32,177 nucleotides of DNA from Methylotenera_A sp040387515 (GTDB lineage Bacteria > Pseudomonadota > Gammaproteobacteria > Burkholderiales > Methylophilaceae). Shown in pieces: positions 1 to 9,200 of the stretch (positions are counted from its first letter, which is position 1; each line of letters begins with the position of its first letter). A model generated the notes under the pieces. That model was not told where the DNA came from. It worked only from the letters and a program-made list of their open reading frames with translations, and did no database searches. The stretch is taken from NCBI GenBank assembly GCA_040387515.1, contig JAZKDP010000032.1:1-32177 (forward strand), in the 5' to 3' direction. The translations under genes and the position numbers were made by a program.

Positions 1-574
1 CAATCAAGTAAAAAGTTTTAGCTTTTTTCTCTTTAGCAATCCAATCTAAACCGGCGATAACCTGTTGCGTGGCTTCTTGGCCTGTGTAGAACACGTTTTT
101 AGATTGCTCTAAACCTTCGTAAAACGTTGGGTAAAATAGCAAGCCATTTTCTTTTTCAAACACTGGCAATACCGCTTTACGTGAAGCAGATGTCCAGCAA
201 CCCATTACAGCAGCCACTTTGTCTGATGCCAATAATTTCTTCGATTTTTCAGCAAATGTCGGCCAGTCTGAAGCACCATCTTCTTGAATCACTTCAATCT
301 TGCGACCCAAAATACCGCCCATGGCATTGATTTGGTCAATGGCTAATTTTTCAGCTTGAATCGAGCCTGTTTCGCTGATTGCCATCGTGCCTGTAGCTGA
401 GTGCAAGATACCGACTTTTACAGTCGTATCCGTTACGGCTAAGCCAGTCGTATTCACTTTTGCTGTTGGAAAATCCGCAGCAAATGCGTTAGTTGTAATT
501 AAGCCAGCGGCTAGTAATGCGCCGACTAAGGCGCCACTCGCTTTCATAAAGCCACGTCTATTCAAAGTACTCAT
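1..574 (-). CDS. urtA: Urea/short-chain amide ABC transporter substrate-binding protein (UrtA/FmdD type), 3' end outside window
   Basis: Periplasmic binding protein that would deliver urea or short-chain amides to an inner-membrane ABC permease. Only the first 191 codons are present. The start ATG at 574 follows a good ribosome site (AGGAG, 6 nt away). The N-terminus has a twin-arginine motif (NRRGFMK, residues 5-11), a hydrophobic stretch and an AFA-AD cleavage site near residue 32, so export by Tat is likely. The mature part begins with the type-1 periplasmic fold typical of the UrtA/LivJ group (VKVGILHSATGTMAISE, then GGILGRKIEVI, then an MGCWTSASRK segment). It lies 121 nt after the fmdB-like gene on the same strand. 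In Methylophilus methylotrophus the homologous binding protein is called FmdD, so either name could apply. No separate promoter or amide box was seen in the gap, so read-through from fmdAB is possible. Confidence 0.88.
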   Translation of the reverse strand, partial: MSTLNRRGFMKASGALVGALLAAGLITTNAFAADFPTAKVNTTGLAVTDTTVKVGILHSATGTMAISETGSIQAEKLAIDQINAMGGILGRKIEVIQEDGASDWPTFAEKSKKLLASDKVAAVMGCWTSASRKAVLPVFEKENGLLFYPTFYEGLEQSKNVFYTGQEATQQVIAGLDWIAKEKKAKTFYLI

Positions 575-695
575 TACGATCTCCTAATATTAAAAAAATA
601 CAACTTTTACTTCAAAATCAAACTGAACCACTTAACCTGCTAAACACTTCAAAACTTACTTTTCCCATCAATTTATTGATTAACTCACCAATTAA

Positions 696-1034
696 TTAGT
701 GCGATAACATCCAAGGTCTTGCTGTCTTTTTGGTTTGCATTTGCAAAGCCGCCTTACCTGTTTCCGGGTTCACTTTAGTGCTTGTTTTGCACGTATGTGA
801 TCCCGCACAACCGCAACTTGAACGTTTAGCTACTTTTGGATCATGCGCAGACTTTTCATTTCGTTCATGTGCCACACGCTGTGTTTTATCCATTACCGCC
901 AAGCGAGGCGCAGACATAATGCGCGGGCTTTCACAACCACACTCATCACACTGCGCTGGCTCAGCAGATTCACTCATTTTTCTAAGTGCAGTAAAAACAC
1001 CGCAGGTATCACATTCATATTCATAAACTGGCAT
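696..1034 (-). CDS. fmdB: FmdB-family zinc-ribbon protein
   Basis: Small putative regulatory protein of 112 residues. It opens with MPVYEYEC, the usual start of the FmdB family, followed by two CxxC pairs (C8/C11 and C29/C32) that should bind one zinc. A second Cys/His-rich stretch (SCGCAGSHTCK) lies further on. An in-frame GTG at 1043 would add three residues, but ATG at 1034 has AAGGAG 8 nt upstream and gives the conserved N-terminus, so I chose it. The gene starts 12 nt after the fmdA stop, so the two are surely co-transcribed. In M. methylotrophus FmdB was proposed to regulate formamidase expression; its biochemical role is unsettled. The family call is firm and the function is not. Confidence 0.9.
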   Translation of the reverse strand: MPVYEYECDTCGVFTALRKMSESAEPAQCDECGCESPRIMSAPRLAVMDKTQRVAHERNEKSAHDPKVAKRSSCGCAGSHTCKTSTKVNPETGKAALQMQTKKTARPWMLSH

Positions 1035-1046
1035 GTCACTCACTCC

Positions 1047-2270
1047 TTAGCTGGTTTTAGCCGTATCAACGCCTTGTTTCACCATCACCTTAGGTCCGTC
1101 TGCATTTGGCTTCATATCGAAGTCAAATATCTCTGTCGGTAACCATAAAGTCGCACATGCATTCGGAATATCCACAATGCCGCTGATATGTCCTTCAATT
1201 GGTGCTGTGCCTAAAATCGACAGGGCTTGCGCGCCGGTGTAGCCAAATTTCTTCATATACTCAATGGCATTTAAACAAGCTTGGCGATAAGCTTCATTTA
1301 CATCTAAGTAAAGCTGCTTGCCTTGCTCATTAACTGAAATGCCTTCAAAAATGATGTAGTCTTTATAAGTCGGTGTAAGCACACTCGGTTCAAAAATTGG
1401 ATTTTTAACGCCATATTTCTTCACGCCATCTTTGATTAAGCTGACTTTGATATCTAAATAACCGGCCATCTCAATCGCGCCGCAGAAAGTGATTTCGCCA
1501 TCGCCTTGTGAAAAGTGCAGGTCACCCATTGAAAGGCCACCGTCTTTCACATACACAGGAAAATAAACTTTTGAACCTTTGGTTAGATTTTTAATATCGC
1601 AATTACCACCGTGTTCACGTGGTGGCACAGTGCGCGCACCTTCTGAAGCGGCTTTTGCAGCTGCATCACCAGTCATTTTTCCCATCACAGCAGACTTCTG
1701 ATTAGGCGGTAATGCTAAGCCTGGAACGCGATCAGGATCGGTCGCAATCAAATCGCCTTCGCGTTTATTCCATGTTTCTAATAACTCTTTTGAAGGCAAG
1801 CAGCCGATTAAACCTGGGTGCATAATGCCGGCGAATCTCACATTCGGCACGTGACGTGAAGTTGTATAGATGCCGTGAAAATCCCAAATAGATTTACGCG
1901 CTTCTGGGTACTGGTCGACTAAGAAACCACCGCCATTTTCTTTAGCGAAAATGCCGTTAAAACCCCATTGGCTATCCTCAAATGTGCCAACGTCAAGAAT
2001 TTCAACCACCATTAAATCGCCAGGCTCAGCACCTTCAACACCAATCGGGCCGCTTAAATAATGCACTTGCGTCAAATCGACATCGCGTACATCGTTGGCG
2101 CTGTCGTTATTGCCAATCTGGCCGCCAGTCCAATCCATACATTCCACGCGAAACTCGTCGCCCGGTTTTACCATGGCAATCATGGGTAAATCTGGGTGCC
2201 AACGGTTATGAATCTGGCCGTCTTGTTCCCAAGGTTTTTTATCAAGATCTAATTTAACTAATGTTTTCAT
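1047..2270 (-). CDS. fmdA: Formamidase (acetamidase/formamidase family)
   Basis: Cytoplasmic amidase that hydrolyses formamide to formate and ammonia, supplying nitrogen. The protein has 407 residues, which matches my recollection of the Methylophilus formamidase. Recognisable family segments are the N-terminal PWEQDGQIHNRWHPDLP, the YLSGPIGVEGAEPGD strand, PPREHGGNCDIKNL, and the SMGDLHFSQGDGEI loop followed by CGAIEM. An upstream ATG would add ten residues, but ATG at 2270 follows GAGGAAAC and begins the conserved MKTLVKLDLDK, so it is preferred. It leads the fmdA-fmdB unit and continues toward the binding-protein gene. A promoter with an activator-like box lies about 150-195 nt upstream. 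Confidence 0.95.
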   Translation of the reverse strand: MKTLVKLDLDKKPWEQDGQIHNRWHPDLPMIAMVKPGDEFRVECMDWTGGQIGNNDSANDVRDVDLTQVHYLSGPIGVEGAEPGDLMVVEILDVGTFEDSQWGFNGIFAKENGGGFLVDQYPEARKSIWDFHGIYTTSRHVPNVRFAGIMHPGLIGCLPSKELLETWNKREGDLIATDPDRVPGLALPPNQKSAVMGKMTGDAAAKAASEGARTVPPREHGGNCDIKNLTKGSKVYFPVYVKDGGLSMGDLHFSQGDGEITFCGAIEMAGYLDIKVSLIKDGVKKYGVKNPIFEPSVLTPTYKDYIIFEGISVNEQGKQLYLDVNEAYRQACLNAIEYMKKFGYTGAQALSILGTAPIEGHISGIVDIPNACATLWLPTEIFDFDMKPNADGPKVMVKQGVDTAKTS

Positions 2271-2419
2271 TTGTTTCCTCCAACTTAAATTCAGTGACAT
2301 TCAAAAATTACAATCAACAGTAAGTTTCCTCACTCTTTAAAAACCGCTTTGTTTAAGGTCTTTAAAGTATTTCAAAGAAGACTCGTGCTTAATAATTCAA
2401 TGAGTTTTTCTATATGCTT

Positions 2420-2466
2420 AGATTAGTGATGCAGAGGGATGATTGAAATACGTCAAAGTGCGTAGT
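2420..2466 (-). promoter_or_regulatory. fmdA promoter with putative activator box
   Basis: On the minus strand a box reading ACTACGCACTTTGACGTATT (2466-2446) is followed after 20 nt by TAATCT (2425-2420), a fair -10 element. The box contains an imperfect inverted pair TACGCA/TGACGTA and sits where a -35 element would be; no good -35 hexamer is present. That is the layout of a promoter that needs an activator. The same box, spacing and -10 recur before the porin gene at 4338-4384. The regulator is not identified; the half-site resembles those of NarL/LuxR-type response regulators, which is only a guess. Confidence 0.6.
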
Positions 2467-2534
2467 TGATTGTTGCGATTTAATGCTTGAACTGTGTTAA
2501 TTTCAGCATAAATATTTATTCATAAGGTAGCAAA

Positions 2535-3005
2535 ATGCATCTAGAAAATAGCCCAGCAAAAACCACGCTAAAACTTTCAAAAAGACCTAAAAACGCTGGT
2601 ACTTATTTACTTGCCGCGATTTCATGCTGCACGATTTTTGAAGCGGCAGCGGCTGACTGGACGTCTATCAGCAAGACAAAACAGAACGAAATGCTAGTGG
2701 ATATGGATTCTTATAATGAGTCTGCAGGCATTCCTTATATCACCGCTAAAACTGTATTTTTAATGCCACAAAACTACCGCAAAAATGCGTTTAAATTTAG
2801 TTACAAAGAAAGCCATTCCACTAGCCAATTTAATTGCGCGCTGCACACGTTTAAAACTAACGCTACGCAGTTTTTTGATGCTAATAAAAAATTGGTAGGC
2901 AGCGAAAAAGGTGACGATTCGTTTAAACCTATTGTTGCTGGCTCAAAAGATGCCTCGCTTGAAAGTCTTGTTTGCCAAGTGCATAAAATGGTTGGCGGGA
3001 ATTAA
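2535..3005 (+). CDS. Secreted protein, Adhesin_E (surface-adhesin protein E)-like
   Basis: Protein of 156 residues with an N-terminal basic region (to residue 20), a hydrophobic segment (22-36) and a likely signal cleavage after AAA near residue 39. The mature part begins DWTSI, has a Tyr/Asp-rich strand region, and ends with two cysteines (C101 and C147) that could form a disulfide, with KPIVAGSKDASLESLVCQV near the end. This W...C...PI..GS..E.L...VC pattern is that of small Adhesin_E-type periplasmic or surface proteins common in beta- and gammaproteobacteria. The start follows AAGG 9 nt upstream. It is divergent from fmdA and begins about 70 nt past the amide box. Its role is unknown; the family call is by pattern only. 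Confidence 0.7.
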   Translation: MHLENSPAKTTLKLSKRPKNAGTYLLAAISCCTIFEAAAADWTSISKTKQNEMLVDMDSYNESAGIPYITAKTVFLMPQNYRKNAFKFSYKESHSTSQFNCALHTFKTNATQFFDANKKLVGSEKGDDSFKPIVAGSKDASLESLVCQVHKMVGGN

Positions 3006-3039
3006 CTGCTAAACAAGAAACAATCCTTTATTAAAAACA

Positions 3040-3069
3040 CTAAAGCCCAAATCTGCATTTGGGCTTTAG
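3040..3069 (-). terminator. Terminator after the porin gene
   Basis: A perfect 13-bp stem (CTAAAGCCCAAAT / ATTTGGGCTTTAG) with a 4-nt loop lies between the convergent 3' ends of the Adhesin_E-like gene and the porin gene. Read on the minus strand it is followed by TGTTTTTAAT, so it should end the porin transcript. On the plus strand no T-run follows, but the stem could still slow transcription coming from the left. Confidence 0.85.
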
Positions 3070-3101
3070 GTGTGGTTAAAGCTGACTAATATTAGATTTT
3101 C

Positions 3102-4253
3102 TTAGAACTGGAATTGCAATGCGATGTTGATTGCGTTAGTAGAATCAGCATCAGACACTTTTGTTTTTGAAAGTGCAGCTGTTATTAAAGCGTTATATGG
3201 CTCCATCACGTAATTGGTACCAATCTCATATTTCTTTGTTTCACCATTCACAGATGCTGTGGTGACCGCATCTGAATCAAACTTTTGGTAGCGCACAAAT
3301 GGCATAAATTGACCCCAGCCAGCTTTTGCATTGAACAAATAAGCCGCACCAGCTGAATAAGCTTTACCTTGTTCACTTAAGAAAACGTCGTCGGTATCGT
3401 AATCATAATAAGCTGCCTCTGCTGAGAATGTACCTGGCCCTACATTTTTCTTCTCTAGCAAAAAGTCTACACTGTATGAAGTGTAATCACCTGCAGCACC
3501 TGCCACGGCAACCACGCCATCTTTTTTGCTACGGCCTGCGATACCTATCGCTAAAATATCTTTTGCGCCAAAGTAATTACCTGTGCCGTAATAACCGGGT
3601 TCAGCATCCCAAAAGTCATATTGCAAACGGCCTGCATACATGAGTTTATCTTTGTCGCCTTGCGTTTCTGATAATGCGGTAATGCCTGGGCTGAATCTAA
3701 AAATGTTATCGCCTTCAAACGCGCCGAATGAATAGGCTAATTTACTATCAAACGCGCTACCAACAAGCGCAACGCCTTCATCACGGCCAATAATACCGCC
3801 GTTCCAGCCGTAGCGAGAAGCGATATTAGACCAATAACCACCACCCATTGAATAGTAAGGTCCTGCCATATTGGCACGGTCACTAGGTGATAAGAATCGA
3901 CCTGCCCAAATGGCGATATCTTCTGTTAATTGAAATTGCACGTTAGCGTCAATCACTTCGATTGAGCCGCCGCTGCCAGATTTTTCTGTGTTCAACATGC
4001 CTTTAATGTATTTGTTTAATGAGCCAGATACATACAAACGCGCACTATCCAAAGAGAAATCGTTTGAGCGGTCATCGCCGTTTGCTGCGCCATCTTCTAC
4101 ACTGCTATAACTGCCAATTGCGCCGAAACCAACACTGATATATTTATCTTCACCAAACGTAATGGTTCCAGCCGCTTGTGCTTGAATCGCTGAAATACTC
4201 AATGCTGCTAATACTGCTGATGTGAGTAGACTCTTTTTAAAAATTAAATTCAT
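3102..4253 (-). CDS. fmdC: Outer-membrane porin of the amide/urea uptake cluster (FmdC-like)
   Basis: Protein of 383 residues with a typical signal peptide (MNLIFKKSLLTSAVLAALS, cleavage after AQA near residue 26), a mature part of alternating polar and hydrophobic strands rich in Gly, Tyr and Phe, and a C-terminal phenylalanine (ALQFQF), the usual outer-membrane barrel end signal. An upstream in-frame start would add 26 non-signal residues; ATG at 4253 with AGGGG upstream starts the signal peptide and is preferred. M. methylotrophus carries a porin gene, fmdC, with its amide transporter genes; here the porin shares a promoter design with fmdA, which supports a role in amide or urea entry. 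Substrate specificity is inferred from context. Confidence 0.85.
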   Translation of the reverse strand: MNLIFKKSLLTSAVLAALSISAIQAQAAGTITFGEDKYISVGFGAIGSYSSVEDGAANGDDRSNDFSLDSARLYVSGSLNKYIKGMLNTEKSGSGGSIEVIDANVQFQLTEDIAIWAGRFLSPSDRANMAGPYYSMGGGYWSNIASRYGWNGGIIGRDEGVALVGSAFDSKLAYSFGAFEGDNIFRFSPGITALSETQGDKDKLMYAGRLQYDFWDAEPGYYGTGNYFGAKDILAIGIAGRSKKDGVVAVAGAAGDYTSYSVDFLLEKKNVGPGTFSAEAAYYDYDTDDVFLSEQGKAYSAGAAYLFNAKAGWGQFMPFVRYQKFDSDAVTTASVNGETKKYEIGTNYVMEPYNALITAALSKTKVSDADSTNAINIALQFQF

Positions 4254-4337
4254 TTCTATGCCCCTATAGATTGATAACAGTTGTAAATACTTAATAGCCA
4301 GCGCATCCCGCATTTCTGATGCATTTGTCATGTGGCT

Positions 4338-4384
4338 AGATTAGCGATAGGTAGGGGCGAGTTAAATACGTCATATTGCGTAGT
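4338..4384 (-). promoter_or_regulatory. Porin promoter with the same putative activator box as fmdA
   Basis: On the minus strand the box ACTACGCAATATGACGTATT (4384-4365) is followed by TAATCT (4343-4338), with the same 20-nt distance (measured from the end of the box at 4364) and the same -10 hexamer as before fmdA. The porin start codon lies about 85 nt below the -10. Conservation outside the box is low except for scattered matches, so the box, spacing and -10 look selected. An activator shared by the two genes is inferred. Confidence 0.6.
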
Positions 4385-4460
4385 CAATTGCAAAGAGATT
4401 AGTCGTATATTGTAGTCACTTTAAATTGACGTTTTTACGTAGAAAAATTGGGTATTTAAA

Positions 4461-5048
4461 ATGTTGAATATGAAAAAAATGTTATGGCTGATGGCAATCA
4501 TAATTGTGCTGACTGCTTGTGGTGAATTTTCGTATAAACGCGGTGCGAGCGTTGCCCAGCTTGAAAATACCAGGCAATCCTGCCAAGCCAAAAACACCGA
4601 TATTGCCATTGAAAAATGCATGGAAAACAACGGTTGGACGATTCAAAAATTAGATTCTTTTGAAATATTTACCGAAGCAGAACCTAAAGTCGATGAACAA
4701 AGTGAACTGCAAGCAGCTGAGAATACCAGCGACTTAAGCATTGAAAATGCACAAAAAACTGGCGACTCTCAAGCGGTTGTTGCAAATAAACCACAACGGT
4801 CAAACAATACCAATACAAGCAAAACCAAAACAAAGACAGCACCATCTAATCCGCTTGATACGCATGTGGTGAGTTCATGGTGGAAAACGGGCGTGAAACC
4901 AGATGCTTTTAAAACGGACAGCGATATGTGTGTAGAAAAACTAGGTGAAGCGCATAAGCCAGAAGGTAAAACTCAAACCGTCACCGTCGGTTTTATCACC
5001 TGTATGAATGAAAAAGGCTGGAAAGCGCTTAAAAAAATCACCAAATAA
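4461..5048 (+). CDS. Lipoprotein with duplicated Cys/CM-GW motif, unknown function
   Basis: Protein of 195 residues with a lipoprotein signal: hydrophobic segment 7-17 and lipobox LTAC with the modified cysteine at 20. The mature part has two similar ends joined by a Ser/Thr/Asn/Lys-rich linker (about residues 65-140). The N-terminal unit has C41 and then C53-M-x3-G-W59; the C-terminal unit has C157 and then C181-M-x3-G-W187. Each pair could be a disulfide, suggesting a duplicated small domain anchored in a membrane. The start is uncertain: ATG at 4461 has only a weak ribosome site and ATG at 4470 is equally possible. It is divergent from the porin gene and stands alone. I do not recognise a named family. 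Confidence 0.7.
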   Translation: MLNMKKMLWLMAIIIVLTACGEFSYKRGASVAQLENTRQSCQAKNTDIAIEKCMENNGWTIQKLDSFEIFTEAEPKVDEQSELQAAENTSDLSIENAQKTGDSQAVVANKPQRSNNTNTSKTKTKTAPSNPLDTHVVSSWWKTGVKPDAFKTDSDMCVEKLGEAHKPEGKTQTVTVGFITCMNEKGWKALKKITK

Positions 5049-5139
5049 AATTACCTACATTACGTGGCTTTTTAAGCGTTGTTAATGACTTAATCTTAGA
5101 TGGCTTAATCTGAGTCACTTTAAATTCAGATATTTATGA

Positions 5140-6288
5140 TCACTCTGATTGTTTCTTAGCCACGTTGACGTGATCGCCGTTTTTAATGCCATCAGGCGGA
5201 TTTTCAATGACACGATCCGTGGCGTCTACGCCAGAATGCAGTTCAATCGTCTTACCAAGATCACGCGCGATGACAATCGTTTTCAATGTTACTTTGTTAT
5301 CTGCATCCACTGTTGCAACACGTAAACCAGCTTGGTCAAAGATCAATGCGCTGGCAGTCACGCTAAGAGCAGTCTTATTACCCGGCAAATCTAGGCTAAC
5401 ATTGGCATAGCCGCCTGGTAACAACTCACCCGCGGCGTTATCTACCGCCAGTTGCACTAAGGTTGTGCCTGAAGCCGCATTGATAGAACCTGAACTCGAC
5501 TTTACCGTGGCGGTGTAGATTTTATCTTGATGTTCTGGCACGGTAATTTTTGCCTTGGTACCTTGCTTGATACTGCCAACATAGTTTTGCGGTACGTTGA
5601 CATACAAACGTAATTGTCGCGTATCGGAAATCTCAAATAGCGGTAGCTCAGTACCGCTACCAGCATTGATTAAGGCACCAATATCCGTATTACGTGCAGT
5701 TACCGATCCATTAAACGGCGCAACAATGCGCGTGTAATTTTTTAATGCGAGGATACGGTTAACATTCGCTTCTGCTGCTTTTACCATGGCTTTTTTGCTG
5801 GTGTAATCCCCTGCCTTTTCATCCACCTCCTGTTTTGAAATAGATTCTGTTGCCAGCATTTCTTGCCAGCGTTTGGCAGTCGTTTCAGCCAAGCCAACAT
5901 TCGCTTGTGCACTGGCTAAATCAGCCCTTGCTTGCAGTAATTCCTGGTCTAAATCAGGGGTTTCGATTTCAGCCAATAACTGCCCCGCTTTTACTTGAGT
6001 ACCGATATCTGCTTTCCAGCTTTTTAGGTAGCCACTAACACGTGCATATATTGGTGCGCGGGCGTAAGCTTCAAAACGACCTGGCAAATCAAGGCTAGCA
6101 CCTTCACCAGCGCCAGTTGGCAACGCTACGCTAACTGTGGGTACGGCTTGTTTGTCTGTCCATTTTTTTAGGTCAGTATGGTTATTAGCACGAGTGGTCA
6201 CGCCTACCACTACGACAACAATGGCAATAATAACGGCCACAATACCGCTGATGCGCAATAAACCAGAGGGTTTGTGATTAGACTGCAT
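5140..6288 (-). CDS. RND efflux periplasmic adaptor (membrane fusion protein)
   Basis: Adaptor subunit of 382 residues that would link the RND pump to an outer-membrane channel. One N-terminal membrane anchor (residues about 11-30) is followed by the lipoyl half-motif (ARVSGYLKSWKADIGTQVKAGQLLAEIE), an alpha-hairpin rich in Ala/Gln/Glu, the second lipoyl half (IVAPFNGSVTARNTDIG), a beta-barrel domain and a membrane-proximal domain. ATG at 6288 with GGAG upstream overlaps the pump gene's end by 11 nt, so translation is probably coupled; a longer in-frame extension upstream lies inside the pump gene and is rejected. The order pump then adaptor is the reverse of acrAB. No outer-membrane factor gene follows. 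The exported compound cannot be told from sequence. Confidence 0.92.
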   Translation of the reverse strand: MQSNHKPSGLLRISGIVAVIIAIVVVVVGVTTRANNHTDLKKWTDKQAVPTVSVALPTGAGEGASLDLPGRFEAYARAPIYARVSGYLKSWKADIGTQVKAGQLLAEIETPDLDQELLQARADLASAQANVGLAETTAKRWQEMLATESISKQEVDEKAGDYTSKKAMVKAAEANVNRILALKNYTRIVAPFNGSVTARNTDIGALINAGSGTELPLFEISDTRQLRLYVNVPQNYVGSIKQGTKAKITVPEHQDKIYTATVKSSSGSINAASGTTLVQLAVDNAAGELLPGGYANVSLDLPGNKTALSVTASALIFDQAGLRVATVDADNKVTLKTIVIARDLGKTIELHSGVDATDRVIENPPDGIKNGDHVNVAKKQSE

Positions 6289-9200
6289 GAAATTCTCCAG
6301 TTGAATTAGGTGTAGATGGATTGTGGCCAGGTTGTTTTTTATAGCGTCTATGTACAATACTAAACACGACAGGCACGAAAAGAAGAGTGGCAACAGTGGC
6401 GCAAATCAAGCCGCCAATCACCGCGCGACCTAATGGCGCGTTCTGCTCACCGCCCTCACCTAAGCCTAACGCCATAGGCGCCATACCAATAATCATCGCT
6501 AGCGCCGTCATCAATACTGGACGGAAGCGTACAAAGCCCGCATCAATCGCGGCGGCAGTGGCATCGCCTAATTGTTCCAGTCGCTCACGGGCAAAGCTGA
6601 TAACCAATACACTGTTGGCAGTCGCTACGCCCATACACATGATGGCACCCGTTAAAGCCGGCACAGATAACGGCGTATAGGTTACAAATAACATCCATAC
6701 GATACCTGCCAGAGCCGCTGGCAATGCCGTAATAATCACAAATGGGTCACTCCATGACTGGAAGTTAACCACAATCAGCAGATAAATTAACACGATGGCG
6801 CCAAGCAACCCATATAACAAACCTGAGAAAGCACTATCCATGGTTTTTACTTGGCCTAATAACGCGACAGTCGCACCTTTTGGTACTTGATCTGCCGTGT
6901 CTGCAATAATCTTTCGGATATCTTTAGCGACAGCACCTAAATCGCGATCTTGTGTCGTTGCATTGATTTGCACCATTGCTTGAATATCATATTGGCTGAC
7001 CACCGCGTTGCCTGTACTACGTTTGAATGTTGCCAGTGCACCTAATGTTTGTGGCGCACCGCCAGCACTGCTAATCGGTAAGCTAGCTAAAGCATTTAAG
7101 CTATCAAGACGATATTGCGGTGTTTGTAACACAATAGGATAAGACACGCCATTGGCTGGGTTCAACCAGAAAGTAGGCGCAACTTGCGAACTACCCGCCA
7201 GATTAACAACTAGGCTATTGGTCACATCCCTAGTGCTAATTCCCACCTCTTGTGAACGGGTGCGATCAACATTAATATCAAACACAGGTCTGGCGCGTGA
7301 TTGTTGAATACGCGCATCAGCCACACCAGGAACCAAGCGAATTTTTTCCAATAATTTATTGGCATAATCAAAATTATCGTCAAGCTTGCCACCACGTATC
7401 TGTAAATCAATCGGTGCGGGCGAGCCAAAATTCAATATTTGGCTAACGATATCAGCTGGTGGAAACGAAAATGTCGTGCCTGGAAACTGCTGCGGCAGTA
7501 CTTCGCGTAGTTTGCGCACATAATCAGCCGTTGGTGCGTGACCTTTTTTAAGGGCAATCTGTATGTCGCCATCCTGTGCACCAATCAAGCCAGTATTGTT
7601 GTAAGTCATGTTGATACTACTGATTGGTATACCGATGTTATCTACAATCGTGACAATTTCTTCAGGCGGAATCACCTTTTTAATCGCCTCTTGTATGAGT
7701 GCAAAGCGCGCAGCAGTATCTTCCACACGAGTACCAACAGGCACGCGTGCATGCATGAGTATCTGCCCACTATCGACCGCTGGGAAAAAGTTTTGACCGA
7801 GGAATGGAATCAGCAAGAATGACAGCATAATCACCGCTAAAAAGCCCGTTACAAAGATTCGGCGATGCGCAACCGCCATTTCCAATATACCTTTATAACC
7901 TGCACGAAAACGCTCAAAACGTGCTTCAAAACCACGCTGAAAATGCACAAACGGATTCTTTGTCGGCGTGGTGACAGTGCCATGTTCATCAGTATGCGGC
8001 GCATGCTTTTGAAGTAAATAATTCGCCATTGTTGGCACTAACGTACGCGACAATATAAATGAGCTCACCATCGCGAACATCACTGCTTCTGCCATCGGTA
8101 CGAACAGGAAGCGCGACACGCCTTCCAAGAAGAACATTGGCACAAATACGATACAAATACATAATAATGATACAAATGCTGGTGTCACGATTTGCGCTGC
8201 GCCGTCTAAGATTGACTCTTCAACTTCCTTGCCTTGCTCTAAGTGCCAGTTGATGTTTTCAATCGTCACAGTCGCATCATCGACCAATATGCCGACGGCA
8301 AGCGCCAAGCCGCCCAAGGTCATAATGTTAAGCGTTTCCCCAATAGCAGAAAGACCCATGATGGCGCCCAAGATGGAAAGCGGTATTGAGATAGCAATAA
8401 TTATTGTAGAGCGCCAGCTACCCAAGAACAGCAATATCATCAAACTAGTGAGTGCCGCCGCCAAAATGCCTTCATAAGCGACACCGCTAATAGCAGCACG
8501 TACGAATAACGATTGGTCATTAATCGGTGTCGCAACTAAGTTATCCGGCAGGCTTGGCTTGATTTCTTCAAGCTTGTCTTTAATTCCTGAAACGATATCA
8601 AGCGTAGAAATTGCACCATTTTTAAGCACGGACATCAACACCGAGCGATTACCATCCACATGCACGATATTAGTCTGTGGCGGATTACCATCACGCACCT
8701 GTGCAACATCACGAACATAAACCGTGGCGCCATTGACGACTTTAACGGGCAGATTACCTAAATCTTCAATTGTAGATGCTGAGTTATTAAGGTTGAGCGT
8801 ATATTCAAAACTACCTATCTTTTGCGTGCCAACCGGCAATATCAGATTGTGTGCTGCCAAGGCATTAGCAACATCTTGCGCAGAAAGACCACGCGCTTGA
8901 ATGGCTGATGGATCAAGATCAATTTGTACTTGACGACTTTTACCACCAAACGGAAATGGTATCCCAGCGCCAGGCACGGTTACTAAACGCAAACGAACTG
9001 CATTAAGACCTAAGTCGGCCAGATTTTGCTCAGACAAGCCCTTACCAGAAAGTGCAATCTGCAGGATTGGAACCGTGGACGCACTATAGTTTAAAATGAG
9101 TGGTGGCGTTGTGCCGGCTGGCATTTGCCGCGTCACCACTTGTGAAATGGCAGTTACCTGAGCATTTGCAGTAGCAATATCAACGCCCGGCTGGAAGAAT

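Noticed and set aside
660..682. Small TCAAT-TT-ATTGA palindrome between fmdB and the binding-protein gene as a terminator
   Set aside because: Five A/T-rich pairs with a 2-nt centre are too weak, and no T-run follows on the minus strand.
696..1142. Plus-strand frames overlapping fmdB and the end of fmdA
   Set aside because: Incompatible with the two clear minus-strand genes and their ribosome sites.
7222..7822. Several 60-95 codon open frames inside the RND pump gene on both strands
   Set aside because: They lie wholly within a well-supported 1068-residue gene, lack ribosome sites and show no protein family pattern.
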